The notes: generated by a model not told the origin, from the sequence alone. Positions 1-9,676 are shown, counted from the stretch's first letter. The stretch is 64,000 nt of DNA from Calothrix sp. HK-06 (GCF_001904745.1 NZ_MRCD01000034.1:1-64000), one strand, 5' to 3'. Numbers and translations are program-made.

Positions 1-193
1 TCATTTTCCTAACTTAATAAAAGTCGTCAAGAATTTCGTTCACACCAGCGGACATTAGTAGATATATAATAACCTGTGAAGAAGCATAAATAAAATAAAT
101 ATATTTAACGAGTATAAAAATAGCAGCCCTTAGAGACTGCCATTTCAAACCTACTATATGCTTTCTTTCAAAGTCAAAAAACTTGCGCGATAC

Positions 194-901
194 TTAGACT
201 TTCGCCAATTCTGGAGCAGGACGTTTGCTGTTACGGATAGCTTCGATAGCTTGTGCATAGTCAGGAGCATTATATACCGCCGAACCAGCAACAATCGCAT
301 TGGCGCCAGCTTCCAAAACTTGCCAAGTATTATTCGCTTTTAAACCACCATCAACTTCAATCCAAGGGTCTAAACCGCGTTCGTCACACATTTGACGCAA
401 CTGACGAATTTTAGGCACCATCCCAGGAATAAAGCTTTGACCCCCAAAACCAGGGTTAACGCTCATAATTAATACTAAATCGACAATATCAAGCACGTAC
501 TCAATTAAATCCAACGGAGTTGAAGGATTAAGTACCACACCAGCTTTTTTGCCATGCTCTTTAATCAAACCAAGGGTACGGTGCAGGTGCGGAGAAGCAT
601 TATGCTCACAATGTACCGTAATATGGTCGGCGCCAGCTTTAGCAAAATCTGCTACATATTTTTCTGGCTCCACAATCATTAAGTGGACATCGAGTGGTTT
701 TTTGGTAACTGGACGAATTGCCTCAACTATCAGCGGACCAATGGTTATATTCGGAACAAAGCGTCCGTCCATTACATCAACATGTATCCAATCAGCTCCT
801 GCCTCATCTACGGCACGAACTTCTTCTCCTAAACGGCTAAAATCTGCTGATAATATAGACGGAGCAATTACAATGGGCTTGTCGGATGGCGTATAAGTCA
901 T
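194..901 (-). CDS. rpe: ribulose-phosphate 3-epimerase
   Basis: Interconverts ribulose 5-phosphate and xylulose 5-phosphate in the Calvin cycle and pentose phosphate pathway; soluble TIM barrel. About 235 residues, the family's usual length. Visible motifs are [11 protein letters not shown] at the N-terminus, [12 protein letters not shown] (metal/substrate Asp), [23 protein letters not shown] and the C-terminal phosphate loop AGSAVY. The frame is open upstream to an ATG at 967, but the conserved family N-terminus begins only around the ATG at 901 (protein starting MTYTPSDKP), so 901 is chosen. The gene is divergent from the protease gene at 1030. Identification is secure; only the start is a judgement. 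Confidence 0.96.
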   Translation of the reverse strand: MTYTPSDKPIVIAPSILSADFSRLGEEVRAVDEAGADWIHVDVMDGRFVPNITIGPLIVEAIRPVTKKPLDVHLMIVEPEKYVADFAKAGADHITVHCEHNASPHLHRTLGLIKEHGKKAGVVLNPSTPLDLIEYVLDIVDLVLIMSVNPGFGGQSFIPGMVPKIRQLRQMCDERGLDPWIEVDGGLKANNTWQVLEAGANAIVAGSAVYNAPDYAQAIEAIRNSKRPAPELAKV

Positions 902-1029
902 GGCGCTTCGCTTAATAGGTGCTTGAAATTCTGTATTGATTGTAACAAAATATGAGCTTTGGCTCACCTGTCTAATTTCATCCTACATTAATCGTTTACA
1001 ATTATTAACCCTTTATAAAGATAAAGACG

Positions 1030-2616
1030 ATGGCGAAAAAACAAACCTGGATATTTTGGGGATTGAGTGCAGCTTTAGTAAGTACGCCAGTTCTAGCTAT
1101 TACATTTAGCAGTTCACTAGATAGTTTTGGAATAGATGCGCTGAAGTTACACAAACCTCCTTACAATTTAACTGGGCGCAAAATCGCCATCGGTCAAGTA
1201 GAAATTGGGCGCCCAGGTAAGTTTGGTGTCGATAAATCAGTTTCTAATAATCGCGCGTTGTCACCTGTTGCAGTATTTGCGCGAACTATACCAGCCAAGT
1301 CGAATAGTGGTGTAGACCCACACGCACATAATGTTGCGGGTGTAATGGCAAGTAACGACAAAGCATTTCCTGGAGTGGCACCAAACGCGCGACTATATTC
1401 TTCAGCAGTGGGTTCAACAAAAAGCCAAGGTCAACCCGAAGAATGTTTATCAGCACAACATATCGCATCGCAAAATGGTAGTGATGTGCGTGCAATTAAT
1501 TTTAGCTTTGGTGAACCACTTAATCGTGACCCGCGTCCCGACCCGGTTCTAGACGGCAATGCTTTACTAACGATGTGTGTTGATTGGTCTTCGAGAGTTC
1601 ATAATACTTTATATGTAATTGCTGGAAATCAAGGTAAAGGTGGCATTCCCATTCCCACCGATAACTTCAATGCTGTAAACGTCGCCTTTTCTTCGCGTCG
1701 TGGTGATATGTTTACAAAAGTTGATGTTTCCAACTTAGCAGCAGCGAATGAAGGCGCCACAGCTCGGCTAGCAGGTAAAGAAATAAATATTGGAGTTCGT
1801 CGTTCGGTGAATATTCTTGCTCCTGGCAGTAATATTCGGATGTTAAACCCCGATGGCAAAATTAATAAAGTTACAGGAACAAGTTTTGCGGCGCCTCACG
1901 TAACAGGAACAGTAGCTTTATTACAAGAATTTGGTGATAGACAGATACGAAAAAAACAGTCAAATTGGAGTATAGCTTCACGGCGCCACGAAGTCATGAA
2001 AGCAATATTACTAAACTCCGCCGAAAAATTAAAAGACAATGGTGATGGTTTACGTTTAGGCATGACACGAACAATTCTCGACAAGCAGAACTTAGACTGG
2101 CTAGCTTCCGACGCTTATCAAGACCCAAAAATACCACTTCATGCTCAAATGGGCACCGGACATATGAACGCATCGCGCGCACTACAACAATTTGGCGCCG
2201 GACAGTGGCAACCAAACCAACCAGCCCCCGCTTTAGGATGGGATTACAATACAATCACAGCAAATACTAATGTAGATTATCAACTTAAAAAACCACTCAA
2301 AGCAGGTAGTTTCGTTTCCCTAACTTTGAGTTGGGATAGATTAGTCGAACTCGAAGACAAAAATAACAATCAAGCATACGACGAAGGAGAAAACTTTCGC
2401 GACCTAGGTTTAAACAATCTAGATTTATATTTAGTCCAAGACACACCCAACGGTTCGACATCAATAGCATGTTCATCAGTTAGCGAAGTAGATAGCGTAG
2501 AACATATATTTTGCCCAGTTACAACCGCAGGTAAATATAAAATTCGCATTCAATACAAAAAACAAATCAACAAAGCAAAACAACCCTATGCACTAGCATG
2601 GTGGACAGTACAATAA
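1030..2616 (+). CDS. exported S8 (subtilisin-like) peptidase with atypical acid residue
   Basis: Probable secreted serine peptidase of 528 residues. A Sec signal peptide is visible (charged MAKK, hydrophobic stretch, cleavage after VLA at about residue 23). The catalytic Ser is clear in GTSFAAPHVTG (Ser285), the oxyanion Asn in AGNQG (Asn200), and the His in DPHAHNVAG (His100). The catalytic Asp of the usual DTG/DSG motif is not present: the equivalent strand reads IAIGQVEIGRPG, with Glu58 the only acid. The region after about residue 400 (with LNNLDLYLV) resembles the beta-sandwich domain found after many S8 catalytic domains. The substrate is unknown. It could be an enzyme with Glu in the triad or a catalytically altered homologue. 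The family call is firm, the activity is not. Confidence 0.85.
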   Translation: MAKKQTWIFWGLSAALVSTPVLAITFSSSLDSFGIDALKLHKPPYNLTGRKIAIGQVEIGRPGKFGVDKSVSNNRALSPVAVFARTIPAKSNSGVDPHAHNVAGVMASNDKAFPGVAPNARLYSSAVGSTKSQGQPEECLSAQHIASQNGSDVRAINFSFGEPLNRDPRPDPVLDGNALLTMCVDWSSRVHNTLYVIAGNQGKGGIPIPTDNFNAVNVAFSSRRGDMFTKVDVSNLAAANEGATARLAGKEINIGVRRSVNILAPGSNIRMLNPDGKINKVTGTSFAAPHVTGTVALLQEFGDRQIRKKQSNWSIASRRHEVMKAILLNSAEKLKDNGDGLRLGMTRTILDKQNLDWLASDAYQDPKIPLHAQMGTGHMNASRALQQFGAGQWQPNQPAPALGWDYNTITANTNVDYQLKKPLKAGSFVSLTLSWDRLVELEDKNNNQAYDEGENFRDLGLNNLDLYLVQDTPNGSTSIACSSVSEVDSVEHIFCPVTTAGKYKIRIQYKKQINKAKQPYALAWWTVQ

Positions 2617-2650
2617 GATACTTCCAAAAATTTAATTCTCCTGTATTGTG

Positions 2651-2672
2651 GAATGGGCATCCTTGCCCGTTC
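2651..2672. repeat. GGGCATCC-type hairpin repeat, copy 1
   Basis: Inverted repeat with arms GAATGGGCA and TGCCCGTTC (one mismatch) around a short loop, 35 nt after the protease stop codon. The same unit recurs at 9677, 46337, 59259 and 60697. The rest of 2617-2888 shows nothing else recognisable. Confidence 0.7.
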
Positions 2673-2888
2673 TAAACAAGAGAATGTAAAAAAAATAACT
2701 GATAAATATATCCGTTAAATCCGCTACATAATCCGTTGCCAATTTGCTTATCACTCCTATTTTACCTCATTAATAAAAGTAATATAAATTACAAACATCA
2801 TCTAAAAGTAAAACGAAAATTTTAACCGGAATACTCATTTATATTATTTTGTTTAGTACCTTTATACGGATACTTGTATATAAAATAA

Positions 2889-3332
2889 TTACTGCTTGAA
2901 ACTCCTGAAACGTTATGGTTAAGGATTTTAGGTCGAGATGGAACCCAAAAACGAGCTATAGCTGAGTTAGAAGCACTACCAACAGGTGACCCGTTACGAG
3001 AAAAAGCAGTTGAACTATTATTAAATTTAAGGACTACCTTAGAACTGAAGCAACCCCAAGAACCAGAGGATGAGGACTTTATTATGACTTTATCACCCAT
3101 TTATCTACAAAAGCTCGAAGAAGTTAAACAAGAAGGGAGACAAGAAGGGAGACAAGAAGGGCGCCGAGAATCTTTATATAGCGTTGTCGAAAAGCTACTG
3201 CAATTCAAGTTTGGGTCTCTAGATGATGAACTCAATCAAATTATTCAACCTTTGTCAGCGTTGGGAGAAGAGGAGTTTATACCATTGATACAGCAGTTAT
3301 CGCGCTCTGAGTTGCTAAATAGATTTAGCTAA
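2889..3332 (+). pseudogene. truncated Rpn-family (PD-(D/E)XK nuclease / putative transposase) gene, C-terminal part
   Basis: The frame is open from just after a TAA at 2886 and reads LLETPETLWLRILGRDG, then a helical segment and LSPIYLQKLEEVK, then three tandem QEGR-type units, and ends SRSELLNRFS. This is the typical C-terminal half of the Rpn/DUF4351 proteins common in cyanobacteria. The N-terminal nuclease domain expected before it is absent, and stops block the frame upstream. An ATG at 3084 would give only an 82-residue tail. The three QEGR units come from a tandem 12-base repeat at about 3127-3162. It is read as a decayed relic, not a functional gene. Confidence 0.75.
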
Positions 3333-3357
3333 TTGTAAATCAGGAAAAACCCGCTCC

Positions 3358-3379
3358 GAGACGTTACATGTAACGTCTC
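3358..3379. repeat. 22-bp perfect palindrome (GAGACGTTACA / TGTAACGTCTC)
   Basis: Arms 3358-3368 and 3369-3379 are exact reverse complements with no loop. The element lies between the convergent Rpn relic and the DUF1400 hydrolase gene. A related 28-nt palindrome with the same GTAGAGAC...GTCTCTAC ends occurs at 20013-20040, and a partial copy near 22530. It may form a bidirectional terminator or be a dispersed repeat. Confidence 0.75.
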
Positions 3380-3391
3380 TACACGTATATA

Positions 3392-5107
3392 CTAATTATT
3401 TTCAAAGATTTTTTCTAATTGTTCACTTGTTAATGACCGTACTAAATCTACATTAAGCGGTGCCTTACTAATATACCGAGCATAAGCTGCGCTCAAATAT
3501 GGACTATATTGCTGTTGGTTTACAAGATGAGTTTGAAAAAATGCCACACTGAATGCTTTAACATACATTTGAGCAATAGCAGGGTTCGGACCAATTAATT
3601 CTCTAGGCACTGGTAGAACAGGTTTTGAAGCGTTTAATTTTTCAGAAGTAGAAAAATGAGTGCCATTCTCAATTAATGCTAAATACTTATTTTGCGATGC
3701 CACCCAAGTGAAAGGAATTACCTGTTCGGGTACTGCTGGTGTAATAACATCTTGGCTACCACCCATAAACATTATCGGGACTTGTATTTTACTAAATCCT
3801 TTTTGATTCAATACAATGCTACCAAAAGGATTTAAAGCCATTACAGCCTTAACGCGCGTGTCTTGGAATGATGGAATTGGTATTCTGTCTTGTAATAATT
3901 CGTTAGCTCGGCATTGTAATAATACTGATAAATTTAATGAGTTGTTAGGATTACATTGTTTACTAACAGAGTTTACATCTATTGTGGCACCAGCTAATGT
4001 TAAAGCTGTATAACCTCCATAAGAGTGTCCAATTACACCAACTTCTTGAACATTGAGTTGCCCAACAAAATTTGAACCCGACTCATTCAGACGTTGAAGT
4101 TGGTCGAGTAAGAATTTAATATCTAAAGAACGGTTAATTAATTCGCGTGCTTCGGGTGGACTTGCTAAACCTGCAAAGTACTGCTGAATTTTTTTAGCGT
4201 CACTACCTGGATGTTCGAGAACTGCAACAGCAAAACCATACGAAGCAAGATGCTGTGCTGCATAAGCAAAAGTTTCCCGGTCTTCTGCAACACCGTGGGA
4301 AATTACAATTAATGGAAATGGTGGTTTAATCGAAGTTGAGGCGCCACCTGAAGGGTTATTGTTATTCTGTGGTAAATATAAATCAACAGGAAAAGCGCGA
4401 CTTCGGGCAATATCGTTCATCTCTAGAGATACTACTTTATAACCAAAACTACCATTGACTCGTAAATCTGGCTGTTGTGAAAAATCGGTAGTTTGGTTAG
4501 AAGCTTCAGCAGTGGCAACTTCTTTAAGACCACCGACAACCCTATCCCTTCTTCGTATTAACTCAGAAAAACTAGTAAGTATGGACTGTCCTTCAGTTAA
4601 ATTAAGACGAATGGTACTAGAAGGATAACGACGAATTACTTCAACAATATTTAATCCCTTGCGGTTAGTCGCAGATAGTATCAACGCTGAACGCAGCGCA
4701 TAAAAGCTACCTTCCCTACTTTCCGTCATTATCAACTCAGATAACCGTCGCACTACACTCTCACCTAGGGCAGAGTAAGTAACTTGTGAAACTAAAGTAG
4801 CATTTAATTGGAAATCAGTTCTAAGCAACTGTCGAAATTGTGCGCGTTGAGCAGAGGGAACACGATTTAGATAAAAAGCAAAATCGTTCGTTACCCTACC
4901 AAACTCAGCATAAGCCTCTATATCATCAGTCGAAATCGTAAACTCTCCAAACGGAGGGTAATAAAAAGCAATACGTTCAGCAGCATTACCTGGAGTTGCG
5001 CTTACGAGTGTTGATACTATCCCAATCAAGGCGCCAACTATAGTATTTTGCCACTTATGCTGTTTTTTTTCTCTATAAGTAATATTACGACTAACAGAAA
5101 AACTCAT
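3392..5107 (-). CDS. exported alpha/beta hydrolase with N-terminal DUF1400
   Basis: Protein of 571 residues with an N-terminal export signal (hydrophobic stretch ending near GNAAER). Residues about 45-170 are the cyanobacterial DUF1400 domain (YPPFGEFTISTDDIEAYA start). The rest is an alpha/beta hydrolase resembling PAF-acetylhydrolase or chlorophyllase-type esterases. The nucleophile elbow GHSYGG puts Ser at 362; candidate acid and base are in GGSQDVITP and ENGTHFS. The substrate is unknown; lipid or ester hydrolysis in the periplasm is an inference from fold and signal. It is transcribed alone: the nearest upstream gene on this strand stops 313 nt away. Confidence 0.9.
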   Translation of the reverse strand: MSFSVSRNITYREKKQHKWQNTIVGALIGIVSTLVSATPGNAAERIAFYYPPFGEFTISTDDIEAYAEFGRVTNDFAFYLNRVPSAQRAQFRQLLRTDFQLNATLVSQVTYSALGESVVRRLSELIMTESREGSFYALRSALILSATNRKGLNIVEVIRRYPSSTIRLNLTEGQSILTSFSELIRRRDRVVGGLKEVATAEASNQTTDFSQQPDLRVNGSFGYKVVSLEMNDIARSRAFPVDLYLPQNNNNPSGGASTSIKPPFPLIVISHGVAEDRETFAYAAQHLASYGFAVAVLEHPGSDAKKIQQYFAGLASPPEARELINRSLDIKFLLDQLQRLNESGSNFVGQLNVQEVGVIGHSYGGYTALTLAGATIDVNSVSKQCNPNNSLNLSVLLQCRANELLQDRIPIPSFQDTRVKAVMALNPFGSIVLNQKGFSKIQVPIMFMGGSQDVITPAVPEQVIPFTWVASQNKYLALIENGTHFSTSEKLNASKPVLPVPRELIGPNPAIAQMYVKAFSVAFFQTHLVNQQQYSPYLSAAYARYISKAPLNVDLVRSLTSEQLEKIFENN

Positions 5108-5348
5108 AAAACAAATATACTAGCCGATAAAAATCAAGCAAACTCATTATTTCATTAAATATCGCGTCCTAGCATCACCGTATCGGTTGATTTTGGCGTA
5201 CTGAGTAGAGAAACCACGTATATTTTCGGAGGATGTAACGAACAAAATCAATAAATTAGTATTTTCACTGAAGCTTATTTGAATATTTATATTTTATAAA
5301 ATGAAATATATCACGAACCTTCTAAAGCCAAACTATATACTGAACTAC

Positions 5349-5382
5349 TTTGAGCAATCTTGTTACAACAAGGTTGCTCAAA
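5349..5382 (-). terminator. near-perfect hairpin 3' of the mtnX-mtnB-monooxygenase operon
   Basis: Arms TTTGAGCAA-T-CTTGTT and AACAAG-G-TTGCTCAAA around a 2-nt loop (one T-G wobble), starting 39 nt past the monooxygenase stop. There is no clear T-run on the minus strand, so intrinsic termination is likely but not shown. Nothing else was recognised in the 313-bp gap 5108-5420. Confidence 0.55.
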
Positions 5383-5420
5383 TTATAAGTAAGTAACGAG
5401 AAAATATACCGTGAATATAC

Positions 5421-5711
5421 TTAAAATATTACCTCATAACGACGAATATCAGGCGCCATAGCAACCAAACCATCAAGTTTTCCAGCAGCTTCAACAAAAT
5501 GCGGCGCCTGTAAATGTAAATTTAAAGCAGCATCATTCGTCCATTCTTCCACAAATGTAAAATCAGTCGAGTCATTTAAATTTTGCAGAAGCTCATACCT
5601 AATACATCCGATTTCAAGTCTTGAAGCTTCGACAAGAGGTAATGCCAAAGCTTTAAATTCGCTTTCCTTACCAGGTAAAGTGACAACACGGGCAACAACG
5701 CGAAGAGTCAT
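5421..5711 (-). CDS. antibiotic biosynthesis monooxygenase (ABM) family protein
   Basis: A 96-residue single ABM domain, like small cofactor-free quinol monooxygenases (YgiN type). Features seen: the start MTLRVVARVVTLPGKESEF, the central GCIRYELLQN strand typical of the dimeric ferredoxin-like fold, FVEEWTN, and the LHLQAPHF segment. It lies 14 nt downstream of mtnB on the same strand and is probably the last gene of that operon. The substrate is unknown. The link to methionine salvage is positional only; a role in handling reactive quinone or aldehyde species would be a guess. Confidence 0.85.
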   Translation of the reverse strand: MTLRVVARVVTLPGKESEFKALALPLVEASRLEIGCIRYELLQNLNDSTDFTFVEEWTNDAALNLHLQAPHFVEAAGKLDGLVAMAPDIRRYEVIF

Positions 5712-5725
5712 AAGTAGTTCTTAAT

Positions 5726-6382
5726 CTAAATACCAGCTTTTCTTGCCGCGACCATATAACGAAATACAAACTCTGTAATTTCAATATAGTTACGCGCGGT
5801 TTCAAGAGAGTTTGCCCAGACTGTAACACCGTGGTTACGAATTAGTAAAGCAGGTATTTGCGGTTTTTGTGCTAAGAAGCGGGTTTTTATATCCGAGGCA
5901 ATCTGTGGAACCTTTAAATGATTATCGAATAAAGGCATAACGCAATTAGGATTTTCTTCCCAGATACCCAAACCCTTAATCATTTCTAAAGGTGGCAATG
6001 GTATTTCATCACCCTTAACAAAGTTCGATACTAAATTCGCATCGACTGAGTGAACGTGGTAACAAGCTTGTGCATCGGCAAACAGTTCGTAAATGCTAGA
6101 GTGAATAGAAGTTTCTGCCGATGGTTTTACTTCGGCTTCAACTGGCGCCGTAGGTGTGCTTCCATCAGGATAAACACGAACAAAATCTTCTGGGGATAGT
6201 TTTCCTTTAGACTTACCACTTCCAGTAATCCAAAAGCTACCATCAGGCATTTTTGCTGATAAATTTCCTGCTGTGCCTAACATCCAACCTTGTGCATGGA
6301 AATAACTGGCGGCGCCGAGAAGTTCTACACGCGGGTCATAATTAATACTGACTGTATCAAGTAATTGTTGCTTCATTGCCAA
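5726..6382 (-). CDS. mtnB: methylthioribulose-1-phosphate dehydratase
   Basis: Dehydrates 5-methylthioribulose 1-phosphate in methionine salvage; zinc enzyme of the class II aldolase/adducin fold. 218 residues, the normal length. Seen: GWMLGTAGNLSA, SFWITGSGKSKGKL, CYHVHSVDAN (zinc His pair) and NHGVTVWA with the third zinc His. The N-terminal region overlaps the 3' end of mtnX by 10 nt, which implies translational coupling. The order is mtnX, mtnB, ABM gene. The next enzyme after MtnX in the pathway, acireductone dioxygenase, is encoded separately at 26484. Confidence 0.95.
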   Translation of the reverse strand: MAMKQQLLDTVSINYDPRVELLGAASYFHAQGWMLGTAGNLSAKMPDGSFWITGSGKSKGKLSPEDFVRVYPDGSTPTAPVEAEVKPSAETSIHSSIYELFADAQACYHVHSVDANLVSNFVKGDEIPLPPLEMIKGLGIWEENPNCVMPLFDNHLKVPQIASDIKTRFLAQKPQIPALLIRNHGVTVWANSLETARNYIEITEFVFRYMVAARKAGI

Positions 6383-7008
6383 ATTTCTATTAAAACGTTG
6401 CGAATATCAAAAAAATCATTCCAAGCAATATAAGGTTTACTTCGTTCATCGAGATATTTAGCCAAACGGTCACGAGCAAAAACCACAGGCGCCGTTAAAG
6501 CCATATTTAAATCGGTAACAGAATCACCAATTGCTATTTTAGTATTCGTTGCGTCATATAAATCCATAACTTTGACTTTATCAACCAACTCAGTTTCACC
6601 TTCGTATGATGATACAACGCGAAAATGCGAACCACTCGTATCTATATCTATGGCATAAATAGCGTGTGCGCGTTCCACTAAAGAATCTAATACCGCGCAT
6701 ACCATTGAACGTAACCCACCCGACACCACCACAAACGGAACATCCCGCTCTTCGAGAAAATCTAATAACTCAGGAAGTCCCGCACGCATTTGTTGGTGCC
6801 GAGTAAACTCAATAATTTCGGGTAAGCATGATGATGGTATAGATTCTAATATGCGACGCACACCATCACGTAACGTCACCTTTAAAGCATACATTTGGGG
6901 AATTAACTCAGAAGCAACTTCAGGTGCAAACTCCTTTAGCACCGCAACAAAAGTCTCTTGTGCGGTTATCGTGCCATCAAAATCACAAAAAATTATATTT
7001 TTCATCAT
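6373..7008 (-). CDS. mtnX: 2-hydroxy-3-keto-5-methylthiopentenyl-1-phosphate phosphatase (HAD family)
   Basis: HAD-superfamily phosphatase acting in methionine salvage after MtnB and the enolase step. 211 residues. HAD motif I is FCDFDGTITAQET near the N-terminus, motif II VVVSGG, and motif IV IAIGDSVTDLNMA. MtnX is favoured over other HAD phosphatases because it overlaps mtnB and because the start resembles the MtnX family. The upstream 220 bp to the divergent LCP gene should carry the promoter; no operator was recognised. Confidence 0.9.
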   Translation of the reverse strand: MMKNIIFCDFDGTITAQETFVAVLKEFAPEVASELIPQMYALKVTLRDGVRRILESIPSSCLPEIIEFTRHQQMRAGLPELLDFLEERDVPFVVVSGGLRSMVCAVLDSLVERAHAIYAIDIDTSGSHFRVVSSYEGETELVDKVKVMDLYDATNTKIAIGDSVTDLNMALTAPVVFARDRLAKYLDERSKPYIAWNDFFDIRNVLIEIWQ

Positions 7009-7228
7009 AATGTGTAATATTTTATACTATTAAACACGATTAAAAGAACTTGCGAATTATTTATAGTTATTTTTGCAAAAATAATCCACAATCTAGGTAG
7101 TCAAATTCTTGGTGAGGCTTGTATAGATAAGCTCATAGATGTTTACCTATATACAAAAAGTTATTAATAACTTACCGTCAACATTTGATAACCCACGTTC
7201 CTTAGTCTACATGGTGTGAGGATGAAGT

Positions 7229-8584
7229 ATGGAAACAGATAAAGAGCAAATAAATGTAAACAGCGAAGAGAGTAAACAAGATAATTATGTAAATAAAAAT
7301 AAAGGAAAATTTCCTTGGGTTTTAACTGGTAGTATATTTATTGGATGTTTTGCATTTAGCTTGATATCAGCATCTATACTTGCTGGGACTCCATTTAGAA
7401 AAAGTCTGTCTGCTCATCTACCTCACGCACGTAGTAATGATTCTTTAATTCCCGATACATTAACTCGTCCTGTAAATATTCTTTTTCTAGGAATAGATAA
7501 CTCCGGTCATCCCCACTCCCAAGACCCTACACATACTCAAGCATTAGCAGGCAATAGTGACACAATGTTACTAGTACGTTTAATGCCTGATACGCATAAA
7601 ATTAATGTTCTGTCAATTCCTAGGGATACACTTGTGGAATTGCCAGGAAAGGGTATAGACAAAATTAATGATGCTAATGTTATAGGAGGCGCCGAAGCAG
7701 CAGCAAAATCTGTGAGTAATTTGTTATCGAATATACCAATTGACCATTACGTTCGAGTTGACACCGAAGGTTTTATAGAATTAGTCAATGTTTTGGGGGA
7801 TGTAGAAGTAAATATTCCTAAAGCAATGCATTATGTAGATAAAACTCAAAAGTTATATATAGACTTCCAACCAGGTAAACAAAAACTTAACGGTCAACAC
7901 TTTCAAGAATATGTGCGCTTTCGTCACGATGCATTAGGTGATATTGGTAGAGTCCAGCGACAGCAAGAAGCTTTAAAAGCGCTATTGCAATCTCTATTAA
8001 AACCTGAAACTGTTGCCAAAATACCGCAACTACTTGGTGTCATTAAAAATAATGTAGATACAGACTTTTCAATTGGCGAAATTTTGGGTATCTTCGATTT
8101 TCTTAGTCACAGCGACCGCAAAAATATTAGTTTAGTAATGTTACCCGGTCGTTTTAGTGAGCGAAGTGAATATAAACGCAGCTATTGGATAGCAAATCAT
8201 GAAACAATACCAGCAATACTAAAAAACTATTTTAATGTTGCCAATGACCAAGCATATACTAATAGCAACAACATTAAAGGTAATAAAACTCAAATCAGCA
8301 AAATCAGATTAGCAATAATAGATAGTACAAAAAAAACAAGACAAGCTAATAAAGCAGCCTTATTTTTAGGTAGACATGGTTTTCCGCATACTTATATTTC
8401 TAACCATGAAGTTGATGCAGATAATTTTCCTCTTACCCACACTAAAATTATTGCCCAAAAAGGTGATATAGCAGCAGCAAATGCAGTCAAAGAAGCTTTA
8501 GGAATTGGAACAGTAGAAATTGACTCAATTGGAGATATAGATTCTGATATTACAGTTATAATCGGTCAAGATTTTGGTAAATAA
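7229..8584 (+). CDS. LytR-CpsA-Psr (LCP) family protein with LytR C-terminal domain
   Basis: Membrane-anchored protein of 451 residues. LCP enzymes transfer lipid-linked glycopolymers to the cell wall. There is one N-terminal membrane segment (about residues 29-50), and the LCP domain is clear: VNILFLGIDN, SDTMLLVR, LSIPRDT, KINDAN, VRVDTEGFIELVNVLGDVEV, and FRHDALGDIGRVQRQQ with conserved Asp and Arg residues. After about residue 360 the segment KIRLAIIDSTKK...A..FLGRHGF fits the LytR_C domain. The start is an ATG after a GAGGATG-like ribosome site. It precedes uppP, which recycles the lipid carrier such enzymes release. Confidence 0.92.
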   Translation: METDKEQINVNSEESKQDNYVNKNKGKFPWVLTGSIFIGCFAFSLISASILAGTPFRKSLSAHLPHARSNDSLIPDTLTRPVNILFLGIDNSGHPHSQDPTHTQALAGNSDTMLLVRLMPDTHKINVLSIPRDTLVELPGKGIDKINDANVIGGAEAAAKSVSNLLSNIPIDHYVRVDTEGFIELVNVLGDVEVNIPKAMHYVDKTQKLYIDFQPGKQKLNGQHFQEYVRFRHDALGDIGRVQRQQEALKALLQSLLKPETVAKIPQLLGVIKNNVDTDFSIGEILGIFDFLSHSDRKNISLVMLPGRFSERSEYKRSYWIANHETIPAILKNYFNVANDQAYTNSNNIKGNKTQISKIRLAIIDSTKKTRQANKAALFLGRHGFPHTYISNHEVDADNFPLTHTKIIAQKGDIAAANAVKEALGIGTVEIDSIGDIDSDITVIIGQDFGK

Positions 8585-8651
8585 ATATGGGAATAGGGCT
8601 ATTGTCATGAGTCACCGCAGTGAAGCATCTTATAAATTATCAATATAAAAG

Positions 8652-8700
8652 AGATTCTTCCCTGCGGGAAAACTGCGTTTACGCTACGCTCAGAATGACA
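8652..8700. repeat. dispersed repeat ending CGCTACGCTCAGAATGACA
   Basis: Intergenic unit carrying GATTCTTC, the complementary CCTGCGGGAA segment and CGCTACGCTCAGAATGACA. The last 19 bases recur in opposite orientation at 29165-29183, and a degenerate version follows the hydrolase gene near 60600. Noncoding. Confidence 0.65.
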
Positions 8701-8747
8701 TATTAGATTCTTAGTTAATTTTGTAAATTTACGACTATACAACTGGT

Positions 8748-9650
8748 ATGATTAACAGCTTCATGGATACATTTATCGCTACTGCTTCTGTAAATAGTGA
8801 TGTAGATTTAGGGTTTGTAGAACTAGGTTGGTTTAAGGTGATAATTTTAGGAATTGTGCAAGGAATCACTGAATTATTACCAATTAGCAGTACTGCTCAT
8901 TTAAGAATAGTGCCAGCATTACTAGGATGGACAGACCCAGGTTCAGCGTTTTCTGCTGCGATGCAACTTGCTTCTTTAGCTGCTGTCATTGCTTACTTTT
9001 GGAAAGACATCAAACAATTAGCAGGAGGTACATTTCGGGCAATCGAATCTAGAAACTTTGATAGCGGCGCCTTTAGACTTACACTAGGCATATTAGTAGG
9101 CACAATACCGCTAATTATTTTAGGCGCCTTATTTAAAAAGGCATTAAACGTACCAGGTTCACCCTTTAGAAGTTTAGCAGTAATAGGCACCGCATCCATT
9201 ATCATGTCACTATTACTAGCATACGCAGAAAAACGTACTCACCACAAACGCACTTTTAACCAGCTAAACACACGCGATGGTTTATTTGTAGGAATTGCTC
9301 AAGCATTTGCCTTAATACCAGGAGTATCCCGTTCGGGTTCCACATTAACAACAGGCATTTTTCTAGAAATGGAACGCGAAACCGCAGCAAAATTTTCCTT
9401 TTTACTAGGTTTACCAGCAGTATTACTAGCAGGAGCAGTAGAATTACATACATTATTCAAAGCTGGTTTAGACGCACACGGTTGGATGGTTCTAGGTATC
9501 GGTCTTACATCTGCTAGCATTTCCGCGTTTCTAGCAATATACGGACTACTACGCTACTTAGAACAACACAACACATGGATTTTCGTTTGGTATCGTCTAG
9601 CAATGGGAGTACTACTAATAGTCGGCTCAATAGCAGGTTTCCTACACTAA
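8748..9650 (+). CDS. uppP: undecaprenyl-diphosphatase
   Basis: Integral membrane enzyme (BacA/UppP family) that dephosphorylates undecaprenyl diphosphate to recycle the carrier for peptidoglycan and other envelope polymers. 300 residues with several hydrophobic helices. Both family signatures are present: GIVQGITELLPISSTAHL near residue 34 and the inverted-repeat counterpart ALIPGVSRSGSTL near residue 190, with the catalytic Glu, Ser and Arg residues. An in-frame ATG six codons downstream is an alternative start. A GGGCATCC hairpin follows the stop codon. Confidence 0.95.
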   Translation: MINSFMDTFIATASVNSDVDLGFVELGWFKVIILGIVQGITELLPISSTAHLRIVPALLGWTDPGSAFSAAMQLASLAAVIAYFWKDIKQLAGGTFRAIESRNFDSGAFRLTLGILVGTIPLIILGALFKKALNVPGSPFRSLAVIGTASIIMSLLLAYAEKRTHHKRTFNQLNTRDGLFVGIAQAFALIPGVSRSGSTLTTGIFLEMERETAAKFSFLLGLPAVLLAGAVELHTLFKAGLDAHGWMVLGIGLTSASISAFLAIYGLLRYLEQHNTWIFVWYRLAMGVLLIVGSIAGFLH

Positions 9651-9676
9651 AATCATAAATCTTGTATAAATCCTGT

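Noticed and set aside
902-967. Upstream ATG start for rpe
   Set aside because: The extra 22 residues are not part of the family and the 901 ATG fits it.
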